Source: Microvelia longipes (taxonomy: Eukaryota > Arthropoda > Insecta > Hemiptera > Veliidae). From it: a DNA stretch of 64,000 nt. Under the pieces are notes generated by a model. That model was not told the origin of the DNA and did no database searches. It saw only the letters and a list, made by a program, of their open reading frames with translations. Positions 51,236-64,000 of this stretch are shown here, one piece after another. A program made the position numbers and the translations under genes. Within the stretch, counting starts at the first letter, position 1, and every line of letters begins with the position of its first letter. The DNA is taken from assembly GCA_018340805.1 (NCBI GenBank), contig JACMZG010001908.1, positions 32,424,169 through 32,488,168 on the forward strand. Reading direction: 5' to 3'.

Positions 51236-54200
51236 TACACTTAGCAGGTTATAAAATTGAATTCTTAAGTTGTTTTGATGCGTTTTTGTAAAGTAGCACT
51301 AACGCACTTGCGTTACGAGCAAACGTAGTAGTTTTGCTTAATAATTTTCTACCAATCTAATTTATACAGTATACAAATATCTATATATAATTATAAAATG
51401 TATAATAACCAAATACAGTTATGCTTAAGGTAGGTAGTAAAGCTTAATTTGAAAATATTTCCATCATTGAAATGAATTCATCTTTCATTGAATAATGGAT
51501 TCAACTTCTGTTCCTACATACAATTGAATTCGTTGAATTTCGAATCGTATTGTGTTTTATTTCAATAAAAGGGTTTTCCTTGGTCTTGGGTTATCTCCTT
51601 CGTAAAATATTCTTACATACATATTCTTTGTAAAATAAAACACGTAAATCGGTTTTAACTTGAGTACTACACATAAAGTTCTAAACTTTTAGGCCGAGAA
51701 AGTCTTATTAGCACAATTATTTATGCTAACAGTGTTAGCATAAAATTAATTTCCTGTAAAAAATATAATTAAACTCATCATAAAAATCTAATAACTTGGC
51801 AGGACGCACTGACAAACACGATAAACTAAACCTGTGCAAAGACATATATTGAAGTAAGGCAAATTTTATTTAAAAGCCTATCTATGTGAACTTGTATTTA
51901 TAAATTCTCTCAATGTGAAGCACTTAATATATGATTATAAAATCTAAATATTCCAACAGGAAGTTATAACATAAATGTTTTATGTGACTCTAGTAATGCA
52001 GATAACTTAGACGCATTAATAATGCGAATAAATTATGTAATCACGCATTTTGTTTGCAAGAAGGAAAATAATTATTTAAATTACTTTATTTTTATTATAA
52101 TAATAAGAGACTCGTTGCTGAATATATAAGTGAGATAATTTTTATGTCCACGAAATTACATTCTAGACCTGATTTTGATGTCCAACTGCTTCATCTAGCG
52201 TTATAAGGGTCATCCGTTAAAAAGAGGATTCCCCCCTTTTGATATTTGGTTTTAAGAGCCCTGAATTTCACAATGACGTAATGGTTGACTTTACGTCTAT
52301 TATTAAGTCTATTAAGTCTATACGTCTATTAATTATTATGTATGGCTTTATTTTAAAGGACTTAGAGAGTTTTAATTGTTTACTTATGTATGAAAATTGA
52401 TACCAGAACTCTCTATAGATCTTAACACTCTCCCCGCAAAGTTGCGAAAAACAAGAGAAATGTTATTTTTACTTTTAACTTTATTCAGTGAGAATATCGC
52501 TACTTTGTCTTTATTAATTTTTATTAGGGAATTTTATTATCGTCTATTAGTTACAACAAAAAACTTTGAGACTTTAGTGGTTTGCACACGAGAACACTAC
52601 AATATTATTATATAAATTACTATAATTTATTGGTTAAAAAATTAAATCTAAAAGTTACAAAGAGCTAGCGCTAAACAAATTTTCAAATTGAATTAACGGC
52701 GAAACAAACTAGCTTTAGGAAACAATTAAAACATTAAAGGGATAGTGAATGCAGACATTGCTGTAATCGAATATCAGGGTTGAATAAAATCTCATTATGT
52801 ACCAAGAGCACTACGAAATTAATCATATCATATATCAATAATAATAATATATATATTAATGGAAAAAAACCTTAATATACTTTATAATTTATTAATATTG
52901 TGGTGAGGTATACAGATAATATAATTCTATATTAACCTTTATTGCCTAATCAATAATGTGTACTAGTGTGCTTGTTACTTTAAACCTTCAATATTAATTG
53001 ACCTGTCAACTATTGATTAATATTGATAGACTTATTTAAGTTATATAAATTATGTATATCAATATAATGTGTAATACTTATTAAACATAGTGAGAGTCTA
53101 TTTAACTGACTACAATTGCATTAATTAATCGTATTTTAATCTTTTTTATATATGCAATCACATACTCTTATATTTTGAGAAAGTTTCAGCGAGAAATAAT
53201 ATAATTGTTAAAGGGAAACTAAAAAATGTTATTATAATTAATATTTCATTATTGTTAGTATAAATTATAGAAAAAAATTACAAACCAAAACAAAACGAAT
53301 TATATATAAAAGAGAAGTATTATATAGGCGATGTTTCCAAGATCTCAAGATTTTTTGATTGATTGTTTGAAACGTTTTTATTTTAGTGTTTAGTCTCTTT
53401 ATGATACTTTACCTGATATTATTATATATTCCATTGTATATCTTAGTTAATCTCCAGTAATGTATGTAAGTATAAGTGAATGGAAACGTCAACCCCTGTT
53501 CTTTGCTACCTTATTCATATACTATTTGATTAATTTATAAAGGTTTCTTTACTGAGTGAATGTATTTGCATATAGAAATTAGTATGTGTTATGAAGTGTT
53601 TCATCCGTTCAACTAGTGATAAAAGAAGTGCACAGATATATATATATCGAAATGTCCTTGACAGTCCTCGTTCATTGATTTTAAGTGCTCAAACTCTTAT
53701 TCACGGATCTTTACGAAGGAGTGATAATAGAGCTCATTTTCATCATATCATGTAAATCAGAGGGGTCATACTAGGTTATGCGTAGTCATTTTACATATTT
53801 AGTATTTATTGAGAGAGTTAACTCTCAAGGTGCTGTGAAAAATTAAATTATTAAACTTTCACATATGTAGGAGAGGATACTTCTAGCTATATACTGTTCT
53901 CGAAATATATAGATTATATTATCCAATTATTGTGTATGCTTTTAAATTCCTGGTATACGAATGGGTAACTTAAAAATTAATAGTTGGACTTCGCTATTGA
54001 TAAAATATGACATGTTTAACTCGTGTTAAAATTTAATAAAATACGATATCTTTATGAAAATGAAAAAGGCGTTTATTGTACTTATATAGTTTAAATAAAG
54101 TTGTGAATTGAATCAAATTTCTAATGTCTGAGTTTTTAATCACTTGGAATGATTAGGACTAACAAACACTAAATAGGTATATTCATTTAATATAAGTATA

Positions 54201-57200
54201 TTTTTTGATATTATTATCTATTTGTGATAGTAGTTATATATCTTTGGTGAGTAGAGAGTAATAATGCAATCAAAGTACACATATGTTCTGGCTCCCATAA
54301 TTAATATTATGAGTTACTATTCATAGTTATTCAAAGATAAGTATTAATCTCTTGGAGTAAAATTAAAGTTGAACGAGCAAGTTTCTTGTAATAATTGTCT
54401 ATGTAGCATAACTAACGTATGATGTAATAAAGTCCATAATTTCATGGAATATAAATACAGTATATTTCAATGGCTTTATACACTTTCGTTTGTTTTCTTT
54501 ATAATAAAATTGAATCGAAGTTTCTCTCTAGATTATTGTATAATACATGTGATAAAATAAATAATAGATAAAATATAAATAAATATAATATCAAGAAAAA
54601 GGTTATAATATTTTAATATAAATATTTTTAGTATAGTTATTTAATATAAATATAAAATTAAATTATAAACTAACTATTATACTAAAATAATATGAAAATA
54701 TATTTCACTGTTAGTTCAAAATATTAAATGGGTAGTGATTATACCCTATTAATTTATACGCTTGCAGTGTATAATATATGATCATATAAAACTGCTATAT
54801 ATGTAGTATTGTGTGAAATTTTCTCTCATATAAATATTTAGTATATGAGGTAATTGTGTCTTGGACAGGATATGTATAACTCACTATTGAAGGTCAATAA
54901 ATAATATGAATTTAATCAGTGTGTGACAACATATCTATATAAGTAAGTATTATGAGAATTATGTCATGTAACCTAGATGAAGCCTATTTAAGCTCACGAA
55001 AGAAGGTATATGGAGTCCATATTGTTTAATAAGACTGTATCTGCTACTTGAAAATGAGGTTTTAGCATTAGAAAAAATGCAATATGATGAAATATTGCAT
55101 GAGATAAATATTTGTCTATTGAGCAAGTCTCAAAGATATTTTGATTAAACTCAGCAAAAAAAAAATATCAAGAAAGAGTAATATTTTGAAAATCGCCATA
55201 CTTTTATTATATATGTTGATAATTGCAATGATTCTAACTTCACATAGAGTGTTTTTTCGTATTTTATAAAACTATAGTTTGCTACTCTCCGACTTGTAAT
55301 TATAATTACTAGGTGAGAGGAGCTCGTTTCTCCTAGTGAGATTTTAGTAAAGTTGCCAATGAGTTGGGAGGCCAAGGGCTCGAAGTGTCAAATGGTCTGC
55401 TGATAAAGGTATCTCGATCAGATAAAACGATTGATGATATAACCAAGTATAGATAGGTATCAATTATTGTATCGATATTACGGGATGATGTACAATTAAC
55501 GTTATTTGTGAGCGTAACAGGTTATTATAAATTTTTTGCATATTGCCAGTATGAGAGATTGATACTAAGAGGTAATTAGAGTACTACACCACTTAGAAAA
55601 TTTGTATACAGTTAGATAGATATTATGTGCATAAGCGCTCTCAGATTCATTGGATTGAACGACCTTTATGTTTGTATTCATATCAATAAAGTAGAAAAGA
55701 TCTATTGGATTATTTTGCTATATAGTGAAAAATATTAATGTGTTACGTTGTAATGTGGTTCCTCGGAGAGTCGATAGAAATTGTTGGTGTGAGTGTCCCC
55801 TTAGGTAAGGTATGAAGTAGGCTGATATGGAGTAACCTCTTAATACTGTTTAATACTATGGGCTACACGATAGTTCATCTGCATGTAGCTGAATCTTATG
55901 GAATTTTCAGCTAGAACATCTGAGTTAGCATGCAGTTGGGTACATCATGGATTTTATAAACCACTCTAAGTAATTGGCTTTACGTCGACCGATATTTGAT
56001 TAATAAATAAATGTAACAGTGTTTAGAGTGATTCAATATAGTAAGTCTAAAGTTAGGCACTCATATGTGTGAATTGGGCGAATTTCGAGAGTCACGATAG
56101 GTATTCACAAAGTGAGGAAGCAAACTAGAGACATTATCAAGAGTGGGGTAACGTCGATAGATTGACTAGTAAGATTTTATTACTCAATAAGCAGGAGGAA
56201 AATTATTTGAGTCATGTAATATATTGTTTTAATGGTTAGAAATTATTATATGCATTATTAGGAGAATATGTATCGGTCTAGTAGGCTAATATTGGGTGGG
56301 AAAAAAGCAGTTAAAATTGGTTAGGGGCAGAAGGTATTGAATTAATTTAAAGAGACCATTGAGCGAAGATGATTAATTAGAGTTTTTTAGCTGCGTAATG
56401 AAAAAGGAAATGTATTCAGTCTATATTTATGTTAGGTTATAGTTTTTTTGTTGGTTTAAGTGATAAAAGAACTGGTAATTTATTGTGGAAATTTATTGAG
56501 GAATACTAGGATATAATTTACATTTGTGTACTCTTTCATAGAATTATCAATAATTATAGTATGGTATAGAGAGATTTTGTATACGCGATTACAAACATTC
56601 TATAGCATAGGAGTTTCGGCGTCGTTTAGTGTAGAGGACTATTATACATTAAAGGGCAGTAAAAGGAATTAGAGATTGTGGACTTATTTATGAGTTGGTA
56701 TAGATTCCATCGCCTGATACATTTATGAAGTTTGTGTTTTAAGAACTATCATTGTAAAAGTCCTAAAATTAAGTTTAGATATATATAATATTATTTTAAA
56801 GGAAATGTTAATAGGATATCAACGGATTAATTGAACGGAAAGTTTCGTCGTTTTTATGTACCATAATGAATGTTCATATAGATCGCTGTGGAATCTTTGT
56901 TTGTGTAGAAGCAAGCAGTTGTTTGGAAAGGCTGTTGATAAATCATATTAAGTATATAAATATTTTTTGATGATAATAAGATATACGAAGTGCTTGTGCA
57001 GAATTACAATTTATTAAATATACTTTTGTATTTAAAAATAATTAATGTTAATTTATCAGAAACTCTACTTTGTATGAACTACTATACTATAGATACTTTG
57101 AATAGGATTAATAACCACTTTCAACATAGTATTCTTTCAGTGGTATTTAATCTTTTGTAAAAAATTTTAGATTTTATCAAAATCTAAATCTGTTCAGAAC

Positions 57201-57345
57201 TAAAAGGAAGTTATCATTGAATACAATTATTTAATTATCTTTTACTATTTAGGGTTGTATTATTATTTAAGTAATAAAATCAATACGCTTATGACTTATA
57301 TCCTATCTTAAAGGTTTATTATTAACTGAGCTCATCTAAATTGCA
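51236..57345. other. AT-rich region without recognised genes
   Basis: Only short random frames. A few fragments around 55500-55560 (ACAGGTTATTATAAATTTTTTG) faintly resemble the GYYRRF region of gypsy-type reverse transcriptases, but the frame is not maintained and I do not call an element. Confidence 0.4.
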
Positions 57346-57360
57346 CGATGCGACGCATCG
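57346..57360. repeat. Short perfect hairpin
   Basis: CGATGCG-A-CGCATCG. Confidence 0.7.
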
Positions 57361-60300
57361 CATAGCTATTACAGTGCTGATTCGTGTTCCTCATATAGAA
57401 CACCCCGAAAGTCGCTTCATTTGACCTCCATTTGGAGTTAAATCTGGTGGTAAAAGCCTTTATTGGTTTGATATAAAGTTATTGATAGAAGATAGAGTGA
57501 CCTCAGATGAAAAAGCTTTATTTTCTATAGTTAAAGCTTTTACTTATGTCCATTTAGAAAGGATGGTATGAATTTGAAGTACTAAAAGTAAATTATGATG
57601 AGTCATGAAAGACGCGAACATAATAATATAAATGTTTGATCGTATAATCTAAAAATGAAAGTTATTTGATGATTGTATTCAGCACAGTAATCTAATCCTA
57701 ACTCGTTTCAGAAATGATATTTTCATATCATCACCCATTAAAAGCTCTTATACATCTTATTTTATTGAGAGTTTTTACCTCTTATCCTATTTACTAAATT
57801 CATATTAATCATTTGTGTAAAGAACGTGTTGTAATCGCATTAAATCTCTATAGGTAAAAACCACGTCCTTGTGTTGGGATAGATTAACTTATATCCCCTT
57901 TACTCAGTATGTAATATCATTTTAATTCAGAACAATAACTCGAGAATGTTTATCTCTGCTTTCTCACTACCTAAGAAGATCTAAAGCCTGGTGCGTTTTA
58001 CACACGGGGCATTAAGACATGGTTAGTAAGTTCTATCTACAGATTTCCTACCTCCTAGCGTTACCATGAGACCTAGGTCCTCCGCCAACAAATCCTACCC
58101 TTAGGTCGTCATAGTTCCTTACCCATTGATTTCTCATAGAACTGGACTGTAAAATGCAGTTTCCCAATTACGAAGAATAAAAATTATTATGTCAAAAGAT
58201 TCTACAGAAAGCTTGCCCTTAGACGTACTACTCGTAAAAATTATAAATCTATGAACTATAAGTTCATAGTGATACATTTTTCTATATATTATAGCATTCA
58301 AGATGAAATATATTCCTATAATCAGAACTCAACCTCAATATCCACGTTTATGGGAGACATGCGGGGGATATAACGTTCTCATTAGCGGAGTTATAAACTC
58401 CACTACCTCATGGGGTAACAAACCTCCGAACGTTTCTTATCTTTGGTATGGTCGAGTAGCAACCTGCTTTGACATCTCACTGTTGTTAGTTCTTACGTGT
58501 TGGCCGGAAAAATATTATCTTAGATAATTAATTGTGACTTTTAAACTAGTGTTGTATACTTGTGAGAGACATCGGTTTAACTGGGATGCGATACTCCCTA
58601 CAGCAACCTTAACCGGTATATATGACGTGTCAAATGCGTCCAGTTTATAAGGTATCTGAGACCGACTGTTAACGCAACCTCGGCCACTTAGGATTAAAGG
58701 TGCGGCTACAGCAAAGTATATTTATTTTATATACGATTAAGACAATTGTTAAGCTTCAATAAATAATGAGACTTAATAATTAATAATAGAACTAACAATG
58801 AACAAATCAAATGTATAGGAAATCCAGTAGAGTAAAAATAGTCGCGATATGATTAAGGCGTCCTCCATGTTTATCTAAATGAGTGTGTGAATAAACTACT
58901 TGTGTATAGTTTTATCTACATGGTTAACTGACTGTGGTCTAAAGCTTATTATAAAATTCCCATCACAACTTTGTAAAAATATGCTTGAAAACATGGCCTC
59001 CCATTAGGTTCTAGAGGGTCTGTTAAATCTTCCTTAGTATTTTTCACAATTCAGAGTCAATATGACCATCATCCTTCTTCTCAAAGAGCCTTCAAACGTT
59101 AATAACTATTAATAATGTTTACGTACGATGTAGGATGCTTGATTATCCTCTCGGAAGCGAGGACCTCGCCAGCCACCATCCTTTCAGCACTAAGTCTTGC
59201 ATTGTTTCTATTATTCAGTGTTTCTGTTCCCCTCCACTTGTCCTCGTGTTCCCCCTCTCTCAGACCAGTATCTGAGTGACAATAAGCTTGGATTAATTAC
59301 TTATCAATTAATTAATATTACACGTTATTATAACGATTTATCAAACAAACATTCAAATTTTAATAAAAGATTATAAAGATTTATATGACAAATCATGTTA
59401 CAGTTATCATAAATATTTAAATAGAGATAAAATTGTATTGATACATCTTCAAGATTTTAACAATTATTAAATATAAACTAATTATTGTTTTTCTAATGTG
59501 CTGGATGAATCTTAATGAGTTAAAAGCAATAGCTTAATGTTCTATTGAAAATTCGCTAAAATCAATCAGCAGATCCATTGAAATTTCTTTATTAGACCCG
59601 GGATGTTTCTAATTACAACGGCAGACCTAAAAATCTATTCGGAGTCTGACTACAGCCCTTCTGTGTTTTTACTATGGTCTGGGGACACGGCAGTGCCCCC
59701 GCCACGTATAGCGATCTCTGGTGTACCATCCTTCACAGGATTCATCTCGAGGCAATTTTAACCTCCTCGAATCTTTTTGTTAAGAGCATTAAAAATATAA
59801 TTTTAACATATTTTTATATTAATATTATATTATAATATTAATAATATAATGTAATATATGTATATAATACCTATCTGACCATTACCTCATAAAATTATTT
59901 TGTATAATTTTAATATTTACTAAAAGATCTTGTTGAGCTGACCCATTCTACCGAATTCCATATCTTTAACCATTCACAGGTGTTGAGATATAATGGCTTA
60001 AAGTTACGTAGTTTTGACACTCACTCACTCATCAAAATTCTAAGGCACTTCCAGCAGGTATTTGAAATTTGGTAAATGTATAAATGTTGATGTAAAAATC
60101 TATGAAAAATTGTGAAAATCTAACATTGTTAGTTCCTTGTATCAAATATTATGTTCTACCCGAGTTGAAAGGTAATCCGAACCTCAATTATACATATAAA
60201 GAAAACTTTGACAAACTAGCGCTACCTAGGTGAGCACACCAAAACTATGAATATATGAATATCGAGAATTTTATTTTGATAGAACATAACAAAATATTTT

Positions 60301-60418
60301 CACGCAATTTATCTATTGTTCAATTAAAGAAAATGGAACTGTTTAGTAATAAATAAGTGGTGTAATATGCTGCAACTAATTAATAATTTATTAATATTTG
60401 TTGGCAAAAAGGAATGAA
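57361..60418. other. Region of mixed composition, no recognised gene
   Basis: 57890-58720 and 59120-59770 are noticeably less AT-rich than their surroundings. They include a 74-codon frame at 58303-58527 (starts MKYIPIIRTQPQYPRLWETC) with no family I recognise, and GGGGACACGGCAGTGCCCCC near 59683, itself an imperfect hairpin. Probably old repeats. Confidence 0.35.
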
Positions 60419-60823
60419 ATCCCAACAAAAGCACATATGTGTAAAAAAAGAGCCAAGTCTAGCATAAAAAGTCGTGAGATCATTGAATAAGCCAAGTCGT
60501 TGGTTCCCATTAATGCTTGTAAGTATATGAGATCTTGACGGTTTTACTTTGTGACTTGTGCATTACGCATTACACACAGAAATGCATAATAACCTTATTA
60601 GATTGGCTGAATATATTTGTATAGTCTTTGTCTACACTCTGCACAAGATGTTTAGTACCACACTACCTTAAGCTGCGTAATGGCCAAGTCACAAAATGAA
60701 ACCACCAAGGTCTCATATATTTACAAGCATTATTGGGAGCCTACGACTTGGCTTATTCAATAATCTTACAACTTTTTACACTAGACTTGGCTCTTTTTTA
60801 CACCCTTGAGTTTTTGTTGGGAT
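60419..60823. mobile_element. Fold-back DNA element with about 150-bp inverted arms
   Basis: Left end ATCCCAACAAAAGC (60419-) and right end TTTTTGTTGGGAT (ending 60823) are inverted repeats that extend inward: AAAGAGCCAAGTCTAG, TTGAATAAGCCAAGTCGT, AATGCTTGTAAGTATATGAG and TTTGTGACTTG on the left all recur as reverse complements on the right. The central 100 bases are unique. No coding capacity; target duplication unclear. Confidence 0.85.
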
Positions 60824-61834
60824 ATGTACAGTACCAATCTACTGTTTAACAGGTTTTTCTTGCTTTTGACTAAAGTAATTTTGAGTGGGGATGGAAGGAG
60901 GAGAGGAAGTCTTGGTCCCTCAAAGTAAAAAACGGACATGCGATACTCTATCCCACCCTTTTACAAATATTAACTTAATCTTTTTGGAACTGGCACATAT
61001 TAGCTCTTCGAGCTCTATTGGGACATCGTAAAAACGGCTCAGCGTACCATAATTTCTGTTTTACTTTCCATGAAAGAAAAAATGGCGCATTACAGAGTTA
61101 AAAAACTCGGCGCTTTGCGACATTTAAAAATGTACTGTATAAATTAATGTGAAACAAGTAGTAAAAGCATGTACTTATGCCTCATTGAATTTAACAAGCA
61201 AAATTAAACGGGATTTAAAAGAGGTTATTATTATAGGAAGAAGTGAAATGAATTTTTGAATCAAACGTGCCCAAAAGGTCATAAAATAAACATGTCATCA
61301 AATATCAAATAATTAAGTGAACATTGTGTGCTTGAGTTTTTTTTCACACCGGAAATACTCGAGTCCGATTATAACGACAATCTTATTATTTTCTCTGCTA
61401 GCCTGGAGGAACTGCGCTGCTTCGAAACAGCAAAATTGCTGAAGCTATATTAGACCCCCCTAGAGTAGACTTCCTCTTCTCCTTGCACACCCCTCAAAAC
61501 GACTTTACTATTAACCTATAAAAAAATAAATTCCATTATTTTATTACCTTCTACGAGATGTCAGTTCATAGAGATGATGGCAGTGTCTCATACAACAGGG
61601 CCATTTAGTATGTTCGCACGGCGTTTTGAAAACGTTTCCAAAACGGTACCAAATCGCACATGTATTTTTCGAGTGGGTTCAAATGCATTTTCAATACTTC
61701 AAAACGATGACATCGAATATGACCTTCAATTTAGATTATCCGAATTATCTTATTTTGTGTGTTTCTTGGTGAGTTTATCTCATTGGTAGTTTTTACGCTT
61801 TCTGTAATAGAACTAACTCGTGACTTTTACTCAC
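60824..61834. other. Unassigned region
   Basis: Contains a 71-codon frame (61574-61789) with no recognised motif. Probably repeat-derived, because its right flank continues into the repeat at 61835. Confidence 0.4.
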
Positions 61835-61925
61835 GTATGCGACTTTCGATATGACTAGAAATGTCAAAAAAGGAAAATTTTGCCCGCTAGGGCTACTTTT
61901 AGCGACTTTTCTAATCAGGGGCAGG
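61835..61925 (-). repeat. Interspersed repeat copy (partner at 7858-7950)
   Basis: The reverse complement reads AAGTCGCTAAAAGTAGCCCT, then AGCGGGCAAAA and GCATACGTGAGTAA, matching 7858-7950. Confidence 0.65.
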
Positions 61926-63116
61926 GGGAGGGGGTTAACTTAAATGAGGAAAAGTTTGTATTTGATTAAAAATTAGGGCTGCGCGCGGGACGGTGTGACA
62001 ACTCAAACTAACCCAATAGCTTTCAAAATAACCGATTTATTTTAATAATTAAATTCATGAATACCATGGAAATTTTCGGTTTTGACAGCTACATTTATTG
62101 TTATCATAAAATTATTGTTTTCTTTATTTATTTTTCACAAAAAACGGTACGCCGTTGTCATGTTCGGTATTAAAAAATTCAGACCCAAAAATAAATAGAA
62201 GTCTTTTTAAAACTTTCACAAAACGTTACTGATGGCAGGTAAGTGCAAATTTCATTTAATTAATTTAATTATTTAGTCGACTTTATCAGGTAATTATATT
62301 TAATCACATGTGCGCAGAATCTTGCCGATGAAATTAAAATCAGGCTGCATTAAATGTCAAAATCTATCTTCTGCAGGTGTAAACTTTAGCCACTATTTCC
62401 TTATTACCTGATTGAATCTATTAAATTAATAAATTTCTTGAATGAAAAACTTAATTGTAATCAGAAGCGTTCTGTGTAAGTTTAAAGACGACAAAAGCCC
62501 TGCGAAGACTAGTTAGAAGTATGACTATATATAAAGTATAAAAATTTATGATTTTGAATGAGAAAAATCATTTGCTAGAAGTCAAGTTGTTGGTGCATTC
62601 ACTATCATAAGAGCTCAAGCTATAACTTACAACTCTTTATTATTTCTATAAAAATGATGTATATGAAATGTAAAAAATAACCTAAGATTATTAAATAAAA
62701 AATCTAAGGTTATTTTGAAGGAGGGATTCCTATGTAAATAAAAGGGGACTCCTTATCTTTTGTTATATTTAAAAAGTGTGCTCACAGCTGTTTTTATCTG
62801 TCGGAATTGCTAAATTTTATTAATTTTTAAGAAATAATACTATCATTAAATAAATCGTATATGATTATACAGATATTTGACAGATTAAAAGATGTGCTCG
62901 AAAGTGTATTGTTTGTCCCTGAGAATTGTATTGAATTCTATTCCACAGTGTGAATTAGTGAACAGACTCCTCTAAAAAACAAGTATTAGTTCCGAATAAT
63001 CGATTTATAAAAAAGAATTGGGTTCTATCGATATCATAGATAAACAATATTAACATAGATGGTTCACTCCCAAGTGTAGTAGGAACACTCAATTGACAAG
63101 TTTTTGTTTATGATTT
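61926..63116. other. AT-rich unassigned region
   Basis: Contains a near inverted repeat AAAATAACCTAAGATT / AATCTAAGGTTATTTT at about 62669-62716. Otherwise nothing recognised. Confidence 0.4.
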
Positions 63117-63345
63117 AAGTTGGGGGCCTCATCACTAGAGTCTTGTAGTGCGCTAGTAGTAAAAATATATTTGCTCTATTCTCTACTAGATTGTGCTGTA
63201 GTATTTTTTTAAATTCAAACAGTTGCCAATCGTTTAGTAAAATAAAATAAAAGTAAACAAAGATCTATGGTATGCTGTAGTATTCGCTATGTATTTTTGT
63301 TTTTCAAAACTTGGGGGCCTCATCACGCGAAGCAGCGCCATCGTT
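63117..63345 (+). repeat. Direct repeat, offset 191 bp
   Basis: TTGGGGGCCTCATCAC occurs at 63120-63135 and 63311-63326. TGCTGTAGTATT also occurs in both units. The second copy continues into ACGCGAAGCAGCGCC, again containing the GCGAAGC core. Confidence 0.7.
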
Positions 63346-63421
63346 TTCTTAAAAAAATAACAATAATTAATTTTCAGTGTTTTAGACTTAAGATTTAAAT
63401 TTGCTATCTGAATATAACATC

Positions 63422-63720
63422 TCGGGTTGGCGCAAACGGATAAGTAAAGGAAACAAACAAAAATTGAAACTCTGACATTAAAGGTTCAAATCCAGGGGGA
63501 ACGACAGTATGGGTGAAGTAAGAGTGAGGGCACTTATTTACTTGGTTCCCAACCTCAATTTATCTGAAAAAAAATCGAGTGGATTTGGGTATAGAAACTA
63601 GGAGGTCTGTCTAAACTCCATTAAAATCCCTCAGTTTCGATGGCACTTACTTACTTGGGTCCCCATTTTATGTTGGGAACCAAGGGTACTTTCGCACTAT
63701 ATTATCTTATTTACTTAATT
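63422..63720 (+). mobile_element. tRNA-derived SINE, boundaries uncertain
   Basis: Pol III-type promoter: box A-like TGGCGCAAACGGATAAG (63428-) and box B GGTTCAAATCC (63483-63493, full match to GGTTCRANNCC). Downstream body with paired motifs ACTTGGTTCCCAACC and GTTGGGAACCAAGG. No target duplication found. Confidence 0.55.
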
Positions 63721-64000
63721 ATCAATCTTTTCTTTTTCCCCCCTTCTCAATCCCATACAACAGCCTCTTTGCACTTCAACATCCCCTATTAAGACAGTTA
63801 AATAATTTCTTTTATATAATTTAGTAAATATATTGTCGGTACCCAAGTGAATAATTGCCAGAGTGAGAAATTAAATTTTTCACTTTTTACCAATTTATAC
63901 GAATTTCTGATAGAGCTTTGTTGGGATCACCCATCCATCGACTCCTCATCATTCTAGCGCTGAAAAGCGGATGGAAAGACTTTATTACCCTCAACAGCTC

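Noticed and set aside
55490..55620. Possible gypsy-type reverse transcriptase remnant
   Set aside because: The resemblance is limited to a few residues (TGYYKFF) and the frame is not sustained; too weak to call.
58303..58527. 74-codon frame in the less AT-rich segment
   Set aside because: No recognised motif, no splice context and no partner exon; kept only as an unassigned note.

Overview
The window is AT-rich animal nuclear DNA. Its genes are split by GT-AG introns, it carries poly-A/AATAAA-type gene ends, and it is full of eukaryotic transposable-element (TE) relics. The gene content fits an insect: tandem fatty acyl-CoA reductases (FARs) and an SLC36/pathetic-like transporter. I cannot name the species; a hemipteroid insect is only a guess. 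One assembly gap (N, 14658-15496) is present.

Layout: (1) 1088-20889, + strand, complete FAR gene A, 8 coding exons, 532 aa. (2) 20890-31428, a repeat-rich spacer. It holds AT microsatellites, a non-LTR retrotransposon tail, a GC-rich array of very short hairpins, a broken DNA transposase, a 1.5-kb degenerate satellite that switches strand halfway, an intact tRNA-derived SINE with target-site duplication, and a broken GIY-YIG nuclease of Penelope type. (3) 31429-38487, + strand, complete FAR gene B, 8 coding exons, 529 aa. Its first seven exons have exactly the same lengths and intron phases as those of gene A, so the pair arose by tandem duplication. (4) 40867-49178, - strand, convergent with gene B: seven exons (about 420 codons) of a proton-coupled amino-acid transporter of the SLC36/PAT type. 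The first coding exon was not found. (5) 49179-64000, intronic or intergenic sequence with tandem repeats, a fold-back element and a tRNA-derived SINE head, but no recognisable host gene.

The two FARs should each reduce fatty acyl-CoA to fatty alcohol with NADPH at the ER or peroxisome membrane, for wax, cuticular lipid or pheromone precursors. The transporter should move small neutral amino acids with protons and has no obvious functional link to the FARs.

Most interesting non-genic signals: a run of seven hairpins at 25738-25971, all closed by a G-N-A triloop and several carrying the GCGAAGC core; dispersed repeats that carry the internal promoter half of 5S rRNA; a strand-switching 32-bp satellite; a near-palindromic pair of Penelope-like tails flanked by a 13-bp direct repeat; and a Penelope-like relic whose unoccupied paralogous site lies 2 kb away. 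All coordinates and splice sites were read by eye from the sequence. No database search was run.
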